A stretch of 64,000 nucleotides of DNA from JACCQS01 sp963766765. Lineage in GTDB: Bacteria > Actinomycetota > Actinomycetes > Mycobacteriales > Geodermatophilaceae. Below, in pieces: positions 1 to 8,024 of the stretch. The stretch's first letter is position 1; each line of letters begins with the position of its first letter. The notes below the pieces were generated by a model. It had not been told where the DNA came from and did no database searches. It was given only the letters and a program-made list of their open reading frames with translations. Both the position numbers and the translations under genes were made by a program. The DNA is taken from the NCBI GenBank assembly GCA_963766765.1, contig CAVYBR010000005.1:62001-126000 (forward strand), read 5' to 3'.

Positions 1-594
1 ACCACGGCGGGAGCACATCGGACTGATGCGCGGCTGACACACGAGCTCCTGCACGACAGCCTGACCGGGTTGCCCAACCGCCGGCTGCTACTTGATCGGC
101 TCACCCACGCCCTGGCGCGTTCCAGCCGATTCGGCACGTTCGTCGCCGTCCTGTTCATCGACCTCGATCAACACGGTGACCCTGACGCGGATCAGCTGCT
201 GGTCAGCGTCGCCAGGCGCCTTGGAGAATGCATCCGGGACAGCGACACGTTCGGCCGGGTAGGCGGTGACGAGTTCGTCGTGATCCTCGAGGACATGGCC
301 GACCCTTCAGAAGCCAGCCAGCTCCGGACTCGGCTCGGTGAGGAACTGGCCGACGGGGTTCCGGTGGCCGACACGAATGTGCCGGTGTACGCAAGCATGG
401 GCGTCGCCGTGAGCTCACCCGGGTCCCTTCCGGCTGATCTACTGGCTGAGGCCGACATCGCGATGTACACGGACAAGGCAAGCGCACGGCAGAGCAGGCC
501 CCGGCTGACATTGCAGGGTGAATCCGCCGATCCGTCAGGCAAAGGGCGAGTCGTCGACCCACCGCACGCTCGTCGCCGCACCGACCAACCCTGA
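1..594 (+). CDS. GGDEF-domain protein, 5' end cut by the window edge
   Basis: The reading frame is open from base 1, so the gene starts outside the window; the TTG at 70 lies inside the conserved LTGLPNRR motif and is not the start. The visible part is a GGDEF (diguanylate cyclase-type) domain: LTGLPNRRLLLDRL, then FIDLD, then RVGGDEFVV with the signature intact. An inhibitory-site RxxD (RDSD) sits five residues before GGDEF. The helix normally reading FKxxND after FIDLD is largely missing: the sequence passes from FIDLD to ADQLL in about eight residues, losing side chains that help bind GTP and metal. No EAL domain follows; the last 35 residues are a charged, low-complexity tail. Family and frame are secure; cyclase activity is doubtful. 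Confidence 0.85.
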   Translation, partial: TTAGAHRTDARLTHELLHDSLTGLPNRRLLLDRLTHALARSSRFGTFVAVLFIDLDQHGDPDADQLLVSVARRLGECIRDSDTFGRVGGDEFVVILEDMADPSEASQLRTRLGEELADGVPVADTNVPVYASMGVAVSSPGSLPADLLAEADIAMYTDKASARQSRPRLTLQGESADPSGKGRVVDPPHARRRTDQP

Positions 595-790
595 CAAGCG
601 CGGCCTGCCACCGGGCCAAGATCTGAGCGCTGGGGTGTGCTTCGCCGCTATTCCTCCCCCCGACTCCTGGTTGCCTGACGGGCAGAACGGGGTGGCGACG
701 GAAGGTGCGAGTGGGTGTAAGCCGGGAGCCGGCAATCGACGTACCTGGTGCTCCGACATCGTCCGCAGGGCCTCAGCCGGTCCGTTGATC

Positions 791-2152
791 TCAGTCGAGA
801 TAGTCGCGCAGCACCTGTGAGCGGCTTGGGTGCCGCAGCTTGGACATGGTCTTCGACTCGATCTGGCGGATCCGCTCGCGGGTCACGCCGTAGACCTGGC
901 CGATCTCGTCAAGGGTGCGGGGCTGGCCGTCGGTGAGGCCGAAGCGCAGTCGTACCACGCCGGCTTCCCGCTCGGAGAGCGTCTGCAGGACGCTGGTCAG
1001 CTGGTCCTGCAGGAGCGTGAAGCTGACCGCGTCGACCGCGACGACCGCTTCGGAGTCCTCGATGAAGTCACCGAGCTGTGAGTCACCCTCGTCGCCGATG
1101 GTCTGGTCGAGGCTGATCGGCTCGCGGGCGTACTGCTGTATCTCCAGCACCTTGTCCGGAGTGATGTCCATTTCCTTGGCCAGCTCCTCAGGAGTGGGCT
1201 CGCGGCCCAGGTCCTGCAGCAGCTCACGTTGGATGCGGCCGAGCTTGTTGATGACCTCGACCATATGCACCGGGATCCGGATGGTCCTGGCCTGGTCGGC
1301 CATGGCCCGGGTGATCGCCTGCCGGATCCACCAGGTCGCGTACGTCGAGAACTTGTAGCCCTTGGTGTAGTCGAACTTCTCCACGGCGCGGATCAGACCG
1401 AGGTTGCCCTCCTGGATCAGGTCCAGGAACGCCATCCCACGTCCGGTGTAGCGCTTGGCCAATGAGACGACCAGGCGGAGGTTGGCTTCGAGGAGGTGGT
1501 TCTTGGCGCGCTCGCCGTCGCGCACGATCCAGTTGAGATCGCGGCGCAGCTGCGGGGAGACCTTGCGCGACTCGGTTTCGTTGATCCGCACCCGCTCGGC
1601 CGCGTAGAGCCCGGCCTCGATGCGCTTGGCGAGATCGACCTCTTCTTCGGCGTTGAGGAGGGCAACCTTGCCGATCTGCTTGAGGTAGGCGCGAACGGAG
1701 TCGGCCGAGGCGGTCATCTCGGCGTCCTTGCGGGCCTGCCGGAGCGCCTCGGACTCCTCCTCGTCGTCCCAGACGTACTCGGCGCTGACCTCTTCGGCGG
1801 CGTCGCCGTCCTTGGCCACCTCGACCGGGTCGCCGTCCTTGAGAATCACGTCCGGGCCGGGGCCGTCGACGATGACTGTGGCCGCGTCGTCTGCCATCGC
1901 GGTGGCGGTGCCGGAGGCCGAGACGCGGGTCGATGTCTTCGCGGGGGCCTTCTTGGCGGTCGACTTCGCCGTGGTCGTGGCGGGTTTCTTGGCCGCCGCC
2001 GTGATCTTTGCGGTTGCCTTCACCGCCGCCTTCTTGCCCGGTGCCGCGGCCTTAGTGGAGGCCGCCGCAAGTGTGCGTCGCCGCGGATGTGTACGAGGTT
2101 CCGTGATTGTCGAGCCCGTCGGTGCAGAAGCACTGCTTTGTTCGGACGGCAC
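791..2152 (-). CDS. sigA: Primary RNA polymerase sigma factor (SigA/HrdB type)
   Basis: This 453-residue protein is a group 1 sigma-70 factor, which directs RNA polymerase to housekeeping promoters. Residues about 25-80 are a Lys/Ala/Thr-rich low-complexity tail, usual in actinobacterial SigA. Region 1.2 begins near residue 148 (SVRAYLKQIGKVALL). Region 2 includes the -10 recognition helix (KFSTYATWWIRQAITRA) and RTIRIPVHM. Region 4 carries the -35 helix-turn-helix (TLDEIGQVYGVTRERIRQIE) near the end. The GTG start at 2152 has an AAGGGG ribosome site 7-8 nt upstream. The gene is monocistronic and points away from the aminotransferase gene at 2354. The length and all conserved regions are intact. 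Confidence 0.97.
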   Translation of the reverse strand: MPSEQSSASAPTGSTITEPRTHPRRRTLAAASTKAAAPGKKAAVKATAKITAAAKKPATTTAKSTAKKAPAKTSTRVSASGTATAMADDAATVIVDGPGPDVILKDGDPVEVAKDGDAAEEVSAEYVWDDEEESEALRQARKDAEMTASADSVRAYLKQIGKVALLNAEEEVDLAKRIEAGLYAAERVRINETESRKVSPQLRRDLNWIVRDGERAKNHLLEANLRLVVSLAKRYTGRGMAFLDLIQEGNLGLIRAVEKFDYTKGYKFSTYATWWIRQAITRAMADQARTIRIPVHMVEVINKLGRIQRELLQDLGREPTPEELAKEMDITPDKVLEIQQYAREPISLDQTIGDEGDSQLGDFIEDSEAVVAVDAVSFTLLQDQLTSVLQTLSEREAGVVRLRFGLTDGQPRTLDEIGQVYGVTRERIRQIESKTMSKLRHPSRSQVLRDYLD

Positions 2153-2263
2153 GCAAATCCCCTTCGGAAGAACACATCGGGTGAAGTCGGGCCGTGCCCG
2201 AGACGGTCCGCTGGAGGCGGTCTGGAAGGTCTAGGGGCGCTCGGCGGGACGTGAGTCTCCTTC

Positions 2264-2269
2264 ATTGTA
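2264..2269 (-). promoter_or_regulatory. Possible -10 element of the sigA promoter
   Basis: On the minus strand this reads TACAAT, a good actinobacterial -10, about 110 nt upstream of the sigA GTG. The -35 region at the right distance is weak (CGTTCA or GTTCAA depending on spacing), so only the -10 is called. Confidence 0.35.
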
Positions 2270-2353
2270 ACTGCGAATCCGGGGGTTGAACGTTGCAGCC
2301 CTCCGCGTGTTCATTCGCGGGCCAGATCAGGTGGTCGGCGCTAGCGTGGCCGG

Positions 2354-3295
2354 GTGGCTCATGGGACGCACGACTACGAGGACGACCCGCGCAACGAGAC
2401 GGTTCTGATCAGTGTGAACGGGAGCCTGCTACCACGCGCACAAGCGGTGGTCTCGGTGTTCGATTCCGGGTTCGTGCTGGGCGACGGAGTGTGGGAGGGC
2501 TTACGGGTGAGCCAAGGTCACCCGGCGTTCCTGGAGGCGCATCTGGATCGGCTGTATGCCGGCGCACAGGCGATAGCGATGGACATCGGCCTGACCCGTG
2601 CCGAGTTGACCGCTCGAATATATGAGTCCTTGTCTGCCAACGACATGCGCGACGGCGTGCACGTCCGACTCATGGTCACAAGAGGCATCAAGCGCACCCC
2701 GTATCAAGACCCGCGGGTGACCGTCGGTCCGGCGACGGTGGTCATCATCCCGGAGTACAAGCAACCACTGCCCGGGACGGCGGAGAAGGGGATCACGCTG
2801 TTCACGGTGCACGTACGTCGGGCCGCGCCGGACACGCTCGATCCCAAGCTGAACTCCCACAGCAAGCTCAACGACATCCAGGCCTGTATCCAGGCCTACA
2901 CGGCGGGGGCCGACGAGGCGCTGATGTTGGACCCGCACGGATTCGTGGCGACCTGCAACAGCACGCACTTCTTCATCGTCGGCAGGGACACTGACGGCAA
3001 CCCCCGGGTCGCGACCTCCGACGGTCGCTACTGCCTCGGCGGGATCACCCGAGCCAACGTTCTGCGGGTCTGCCGCGAGATCGAGCTGGACGCGGTCGAG
3101 ACCACCTTCAGCCTCACCGACGCCTATTCCGCCGACGAGGCCTTCGTGACCGGGACCTTCGCCGGCCTCGTGCCGGTCACCACGATCGATGGTCGACGCA
3201 TCGGCGCGGGTGCGCGTGGCCCGATCGTCGAGAAACTGCAAGCGGCCTACGCCCATCTCGTGGCTCGGGACGTAGCCGGTCGAACGGCGCCGTGA
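2354..3295 (+). CDS. Class IV PLP-dependent aminotransferase (branched-chain/D-amino acid type)
   Basis: This 313-residue protein belongs to fold-type IV aminotransferases and lyases (IlvE, D-alanine aminotransferase, PabC). Supporting motifs are VFDSGFVLGDGVWEGLR (about 35-51), the substrate-strand arginine at H63-L64-D65-R66, and DEALMLDPHGFVATCNSTHFF (about 187-207), the usual xEALLLDxxGxVxExxxxNxF segment. K165 in LDPKLNSHSKLND is the best candidate for the PLP lysine, but the spacing is one to two residues off the commonest pattern. The GTG start at 2354 is preceded by TAGCGT at 2342-2347, fitting a leaderless mRNA. Its stop overlaps the next start as GTGA. Substrate unknown; it heads the five-gene run to 7380. 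Confidence 0.85.
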   Translation: MAHGTHDYEDDPRNETVLISVNGSLLPRAQAVVSVFDSGFVLGDGVWEGLRVSQGHPAFLEAHLDRLYAGAQAIAMDIGLTRAELTARIYESLSANDMRDGVHVRLMVTRGIKRTPYQDPRVTVGPATVVIIPEYKQPLPGTAEKGITLFTVHVRRAAPDTLDPKLNSHSKLNDIQACIQAYTAGADEALMLDPHGFVATCNSTHFFIVGRDTDGNPRVATSDGRYCLGGITRANVLRVCREIELDAVETTFSLTDAYSADEAFVTGTFAGLVPVTTIDGRRIGAGARGPIVEKLQAAYAHLVARDVAGRTAP

Positions 3296-4047
3296 GTACG
3301 TCCGCCGTGGGTGGGTCCCATCCGGAAGTCCGGCTTGCCACCTGGTCGGGGCCGCGCAACATCTCCACGGCCATGATGCGCTCCTGGGAAAACCGACCCG
3401 ACTGTGTGGTCACCGACGAGCCCCTCTATGCGCACTACCTGGCCGAGACCGGGCTCGATCACCCCGGCCGGAACGAGGTGATCGCAGCCGGGGAGACCGA
3501 TTGGCGCAAGGCCGTGGCTGCGCTGATCGGACCGGTCCCCACTGCGGCGCGGATCCATTACCAGAAACACATGGCCCATCACCTGCTGCCGCACATCGAT
3601 AGGTCGTGGCTCGTCGAGCTGACCAACGTCGTGCTCATCCGCGACCCTGCCGACGTCCTGGTGTCCTATCGCCGGTCCCGGACCCAGCTCGAGCCGGATG
3701 ATCTCGGGTTACTGCAGCAGCGAGAGCTCTACGCGCATCTTGCTGATCTCGGGACTGCCCCGCCGGTGATCGACGCCGCGGAATTCCTCGCCAATCCGGC
3801 GGCGTACCTGGAGTGGCTCTGCGATTTGGTCGGGGTGCCTTTCACCGCGGCCATGCTCAGCTGGCCCGCCGGTCCGCGAGCCAGCGACGGCGTGTGGGCC
3901 CCGTACTGGTACGACGCGGTCGTGGCTTCCACCGGATTCACCCCGTACCGGAGTTACCCGGTCGACCTCAACCCGGACGAGGCCGCGGTCGTGCATGCCT
4001 GTCGGCCGGCCTATGACTACCTCGCGGACGTACGGCTGCGTCTCTGA
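3292..4047 (+). CDS. Sulfotransferase-like (P-loop) protein
   Basis: This 251-residue protein starts with a 5'-phosphosulfate-binding-type loop, SGPRNISTA (residues 19-27), followed by DEPLYAHYLAETG. A later LTNVVLIRDPADVLVSYRRS matches the 3'-phosphate-binding strand and helix (RDPxxxxxSxR) of PAPS-dependent sulfotransferases. As I recall, proteins of this exact type form the N-terminal part of plant 'branched-chain-amino-acid aminotransferase-like' proteins, where they are fused to a class IV aminotransferase. Here the two are separate genes overlapping by 4 bp (GTGA), so they are probably translationally coupled and partners. Whether it transfers sulfate or acts on another phosphorylated cofactor cannot be read from the sequence. 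Confidence 0.75.
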   Translation: MSTSAVGGSHPEVRLATWSGPRNISTAMMRSWENRPDCVVTDEPLYAHYLAETGLDHPGRNEVIAAGETDWRKAVAALIGPVPTAARIHYQKHMAHHLLPHIDRSWLVELTNVVLIRDPADVLVSYRRSRTQLEPDDLGLLQQRELYAHLADLGTAPPVIDAAEFLANPAAYLEWLCDLVGVPFTAAMLSWPAGPRASDGVWAPYWYDAVVASTGFTPYRSYPVDLNPDEAAVVHACRPAYDYLADVRLRL

Positions 4048-4103
4048 GGCCGTCGAGGCGCGGGCCGGTTGTCCTGAATCGCGCTGGCCGGAAGAGTGAC
4101 GTC

Positions 4104-4877
4104 ATGACCGCGTTGCCAGCTCTGCTGACGGGCCTGACCGACGGTTCGGTCGAGGTGATCGACCTGACCGCGCCGCTCCAGACCAGCACGCCGATCCTCG
4201 TGCTCCCCGAGCCATTCGGCCAGACGTGGCCCTTCCAACTGGAAGAGATCAGCCGGTACGACGAACGCGGACCTGGCTGGTACTGGAACAACTTCCGCAC
4301 CGGCGAGCACACGGGCACACACTTCGATGCGCCGGTCCACTGGGTGACTTCCAACGGCGGGGAGGACGTGTCACAGGTTCTACCCAGTCGGCTGGTCGGG
4401 CCGGCGGCAGTCCTCGACTTCAGCGCCGCAGCCGCGCAGGACCCGGACTTCCTGCTCGAGGTCGAGCACATCTTGGCTTGGCAAGAGGAGCATGGAGCCC
4501 TGCCCGAAGGTGGCTGGCTGCTCTATCGCACCGGCTGGGATGTCCGCAGCCACAACCAGGAGGACTTCCTCAACGCGAACGACACCGGGCCGCACACGCC
4601 CGGCATCTCGGTGGAGTGCGCCAGGTGGCTGGCGCAAGAGGCGCCGGTCATCGGCGTGGGCGTGGAGACCGTGGGCACCGACGCCGGCGCCGCACACTCC
4701 TTCGACCCAGCGTTTCCCTGCCACTCCTTCCTCCTGGGAGCCGGCAAGTACGGACTCACCCAACTGCGCAACCTGGCTGAACTACCGCCGCAGGGCACTG
4801 TGCTGATCGCCGCGCCGCTCCCGATCGTGGGCGGCTCGGGTAGTCCGGCGCGGGTCCTGGCACTCGTGCAACGGTGA
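4104..4877 (+). CDS. Cyclase family protein (kynurenine formamidase-like metal hydrolase)
   Basis: This 257-residue protein carries the hallmark motif HTGTHFDAPVHW (H69, H73, D75, H79), which binds the metal in the cyclase/KynB family (pfam04199). Members hydrolyse amides or lactones, for example N-formylkynurenine or isatin. IDLTAPL near residue 20 and PGISVECARWL near 170 are further family landmarks. It follows the sulfotransferase-like gene after 56 bp and overlaps the ThDP enzyme gene by GTGA. No signal peptide is seen, so it should be cytoplasmic. The substrate is not predictable; the context suggests a ring-opening or deacylation step in the same pathway. Confidence 0.85.
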   Translation: MTALPALLTGLTDGSVEVIDLTAPLQTSTPILVLPEPFGQTWPFQLEEISRYDERGPGWYWNNFRTGEHTGTHFDAPVHWVTSNGGEDVSQVLPSRLVGPAAVLDFSAAAAQDPDFLLEVEHILAWQEEHGALPEGGWLLYRTGWDVRSHNQEDFLNANDTGPHTPGISVECARWLAQEAPVIGVGVETVGTDAGAAHSFDPAFPCHSFLLGAGKYGLTQLRNLAELPPQGTVLIAAPLPIVGGSGSPARVLALVQR

Positions 4878-6526
4878 CTGCGTCGACCGTCGCCGCGGTG
4901 GTCGCCTCGACTTTGGGCGAGTGCGGGGTCCGGCAAGCCTTCGGCGTCGTCGGCAGCGGCAACTTCCATGTCACGAACGCGCTGATCGCGGCTGGCGCTC
5001 ACTACGTCGCAGCCAGGCACGAGATGGGGGCGGCGGTCATGGCCGACGCCTATGCCCGGATGAGTGGTGCGGTCGGGGTGGTGACCCTGCACCAGGGCTG
5101 TGGGTTGACCAATGCGATGACGGGCGTGGCAGAGGCTGCCAAGAGTCGTACGCCGTTGCTGGTCATTGCGGCGGAGGCGACCAACCCGGCGTCGAACTTC
5201 TACGTCGACCAACCCGCCCTAGCCAGGGCGGTGGGCGCCGAGTCGATCCGCATCGACGACCCGGCGTCGGCCGCCGGACAGGCAGCGCACGCCTATCAGG
5301 TGGCCGTCACCGAGCGTCGCACCGTGCTGGTCAATCTGCCCCTCGACATCCAGTCGCTTCCGGTGCCAACAGATGCGGCCTCTCCGGACCTGACGCTGCC
5401 CACGTCCCGGGCAACGTCAGCTGACTCCGACGGGGTCACTGCGCTGGCCAAGGTTCTCGGGGCGGCGCAGCGCCCGGTCTTCGTCGCCGGCCGGGGCGCC
5501 CGGCATGCCCGTGCTGAGATAGAGAGCGCCGCAGTCGCGTACGGGGCACTGCTGGCTACCTCGGCAGTCGCCAAGGGACTGTTCCATGGCAACCAGTGGT
5601 CGCTGGACGTCTCCGGCGGGTTCGCAACGCCGCTTGCGGCCGACCTGATCAGCAGCGCCGACGTCGTGGTCGGCTTCGGTTGTGCCCTGAACATGTGGAC
5701 GACGCGACATGGGCGGCTGATCGGACCGAAGGCAATGGTGGCTCAGGTCGACATCGACCCCACCGCCTTGGGGCGTTATCGCGACATCGACCTGGGAGTA
5801 GTCGGTGACAGTGCCGAGGTCGCTCGCGCGTTGGTCGATCCCAACGCTGCCGCTCGTCGCGGATATCGAAGCGACGAGATCGCCGGCCGCATTGCCGGCC
5901 AGGGACGTTGGCGCGATTCGGCGTACGAGGACTGGGCCGAGGGCGCGGGGGACCGGGCACGCATCGATCCGCGGACGCTGACGATCGCGCTGGACGATCT
6001 CCTGCCCGCGCAACGCGTCGTCTCCGTCGACTCGGGCAATTTCATGGGGTACCCGAGCATGTTCTTGTCGGTCCCCGACGAGTTCGGATTCTGCTTCACC
6101 CAGGCGTTCCAGAGCATCGGGCTGGGCCTCGCCACGGCAATCGGAGCCGCCTTGGCGCAACCCGATCGCCTGCCCATCGCGGCGGTCGGCGACGGTGGTC
6201 TCCTGATGTCGGTCGCCGAGTTGGACACCGTTGTGCGGCTGGGTCTGCCGATGGTCGTGGTCGTGTACAACGACGCCGCGTATGGCGCCGAGGTTCATCA
6301 CTTCAATGAGGGGGAACCGTTGAGCACGGTGACGTTTCCCGAGACCGACCTGGCCGCAATCGCCCGCGGATTCGGCTTCGATGCGGTCACGGTGCGTACC
6401 GTCGCGGATCTCGAGCAGGTGGGGACCTGGCTGGACGGGGCACGCGAGCAACCGATGCTGATCGACGCGAAGGTCGCGGGCCCGCGCGGGTCCTGGTGGC
6501 TGGAGGAAGCTTTCGACGCGCACTAG
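4874..6526 (+). CDS. Thiamine diphosphate-dependent enzyme (acetolactate synthase/decarboxylase superfamily)
   Basis: At 550 residues this has the full three-domain layout: N-terminal PYR domain with catalytic glutamate E50 (AARHEMGAAVMADAYAR), a central domain (about 190-320), and a C-terminal PP domain with the ThDP/Mg motif GDGGLLMS near residue 439 and the partner Asn-Asp in VVYNDAAYG. The superfamily decarboxylates 2-oxo acids or makes acyloins. No separate regulatory subunit gene lies nearby, so true acetolactate synthase is unlikely. The GTG start overlaps the cyclase stop by 4 bp. With an upstream aminotransferase and a downstream SDR, an amino acid to 2-oxo acid to aldehyde to alcohol route is a reasonable inference. 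Confidence 0.8.
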   Translation: MTASTVAAVVASTLGECGVRQAFGVVGSGNFHVTNALIAAGAHYVAARHEMGAAVMADAYARMSGAVGVVTLHQGCGLTNAMTGVAEAAKSRTPLLVIAAEATNPASNFYVDQPALARAVGAESIRIDDPASAAGQAAHAYQVAVTERRTVLVNLPLDIQSLPVPTDAASPDLTLPTSRATSADSDGVTALAKVLGAAQRPVFVAGRGARHARAEIESAAVAYGALLATSAVAKGLFHGNQWSLDVSGGFATPLAADLISSADVVVGFGCALNMWTTRHGRLIGPKAMVAQVDIDPTALGRYRDIDLGVVGDSAEVARALVDPNAAARRGYRSDEIAGRIAGQGRWRDSAYEDWAEGAGDRARIDPRTLTIALDDLLPAQRVVSVDSGNFMGYPSMFLSVPDEFGFCFTQAFQSIGLGLATAIGAALAQPDRLPIAAVGDGGLLMSVAELDTVVRLGLPMVVVVYNDAAYGAEVHHFNEGEPLSTVTFPETDLAAIARGFGFDAVTVRTVADLEQVGTWLDGAREQPMLIDAKVAGPRGSWWLEEAFDAH

Positions 6527-6588
6527 GACCGCGGCCGTTCGGGGCAGGCCGACGTGCGCCGTCAGGGGCGCGGAGAAGGAGGAGATGC

Positions 6589-7380
6589 ATGGATCTGGGA
6601 CTGGACGGCGCGCGAGTCCTCGTCACCGGGGGGAGCCGCGGGATCGGCCTGGGCATCGCTGCGGCCCTTGCCCGGGAGGGCGCCGCGGTGGGCCTCATCG
6701 CTCGGGACCAGGAGGGGCTGGACAAGGCAGCGACCGCGCTGAGCGAGTTCGAGCGCCCGGTGGTCACCGTTGCCGCCGACGTCACCGACTTTCCCGCCCT
6801 TGGTGCCGCAGTTGACCGCATCGCTGCGGAACTGGGCGGACTCGACCGGGTGGTCGCCAATGCCGGCGGGACGGTCGGCGGAAACCTGCTCGACTCCGAG
6901 CCGAGCGATTTCGTGGCGACGTTCGCCCTCAATGCCGGGCACGCCGCAGCGGTGACCAAGGCAGCCGTGCCCTACCTGCGGCACGAGTCCGCAGCGGCGG
7001 TCGTGATCGTCGCCTCGGTGACGGGGATGCGCCCGGCACCGCGGACCGCCTACGCCACCGCCAAGGCCGCCGAGATCCACCTAGCGACGACCCTCGCCCA
7101 GGAACTCGCGCCGCTGAACATCCGGGTCAACGCCATCAGTCCGGGGTCCATCTTCTTCGAAGGCGGCAGCTGGGACCGGTATCAACAATCCGATCCCGAG
7201 GGTTTCGAGCGGTTCGTCCGTGACGAGTTCCCGCTCGGTCGGCTCGGGCGGGTCGAGGAGGTCGCCGACGTGGCGGCCTTCGTGCTTTCGCCACGGGCCG
7301 GATGGATGACCGGCGCCAACGTCGTCGTCGACGGCGGGCAGCGCTCGCCAAGTGCTCGCCGCTTCCCCGATCGGCCGTAG
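6589..7380 (+). CDS. Short-chain dehydrogenase/reductase
   Basis: This 263-residue classical SDR has the Rossmann motif TGGSRGIG (13-20), NAG (91-93) and a complete catalytic tetrad N115, S143, Y155, K159 (YATAK). The start at 6589 is chosen because GGAGG lies a few bases upstream (6577-6584) and the protein begins directly at the Rossmann strand; a longer open frame upstream encodes an arginine-rich shadow. It is the last gene of the five-gene run, 62 bp after the ThDP enzyme. A likely role is NAD(P)-dependent oxidation or reduction of the carbonyl product of the pathway, but substrate and cofactor choice are not determined. Confidence 0.9.
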   Translation: MDLGLDGARVLVTGGSRGIGLGIAAALAREGAAVGLIARDQEGLDKAATALSEFERPVVTVAADVTDFPALGAAVDRIAAELGGLDRVVANAGGTVGGNLLDSEPSDFVATFALNAGHAAAVTKAAVPYLRHESAAAVVIVASVTGMRPAPRTAYATAKAAEIHLATTLAQELAPLNIRVNAISPGSIFFEGGSWDRYQQSDPEGFERFVRDEFPLGRLGRVEEVADVAAFVLSPRAGWMTGANVVVDGGQRSPSARRFPDRP

Positions 7381-7384
7381 GGGC

Positions 7385-7993
7385 CTAGAAGGCCAGCAAG
7401 GCGTGTGGCTTCGGGTCCTTCTGATTGGTGCGAATGGTGCTGTCGGCACCGACGGTGAGACGCACCCGGTCGTTCTTGGGGTGGTTCGGGTCGTAGACGG
7501 ACAGGATCGTCTCGTCGGGGTCCTCGCGCATCGCGTAACACAGGACGACATGGTGCTTGCTGAGCGCCCCTGGGCTCCAGGACAACGTGCGAAGCAGGCC
7601 CACACAACTGGGCCGGCCGGCCTCGAGGTCCGACCGTACGGCGGCCAGCGTCTCCGCCGTCGACTTGCGTCGCGCCGTACCTCGATGCGGCAGTTGCAGG
7701 GCCAAGTAGCGCATGGGACCTGCCGGCAGACCGAGACTCTCGATCTGAGCTGCGACCAGACGGTCCACGAAGGCGGGATTCGTCGGCGAAGCATCGTCGG
7801 GGACGGGGTCGCCGGCGAGCCAGAGTTCGCGGCTGAGCTGGCACATGCCGCCGCACAGTCCGCCGTACACCCGTCCGATCGAGCGCTTCTGCACGCGGAT
7901 CGCGGCACCCTTCGGCCAGAAGTTGCCGAACGGCATGCCGTGGCGACTCGGCCGGAAGTCCACCTTCAGGGTGCGGCCAGACCAGGACGTCAC
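7385..7993 (-). CDS. Putative papain-fold (C39-like) cysteine hydrolase
   Basis: This protein of about 202 residues has the arrangement of a papain-like cysteine hydrolase: a probable nucleophile in YGGLCGGMCQL, a histidine in SKHHVVLCY, and an acidic/amide residue in SVYDPNHPKN. It lacks a signal peptide or membrane segment. I chose the GTG at 7993, just downstream of the stop of the preceding same-strand gene (8025); the longer upstream frame duplicates that gene's sequence. It ends 5 bp from the SDR stop, tail to tail. The identification rests on motif order only and no family name is certain; it could instead be an inactive or transglutaminase-like relative. Confidence 0.6.
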   Translation of the reverse strand: MTSWSGRTLKVDFRPSRHGMPFGNFWPKGAAIRVQKRSIGRVYGGLCGGMCQLSRELWLAGDPVPDDASPTNPAFVDRLVAAQIESLGLPAGPMRYLALQLPHRGTARRKSTAETLAAVRSDLEAGRPSCVGLLRTLSWSPGALSKHHVVLCYAMREDPDETILSVYDPNHPKNDRVRLTVGADSTIRTNQKDPKPHALLAF

Positions 7994-8024
7994 GAGGACC
8001 GCCTGATCACAGACTCCACCCCGG

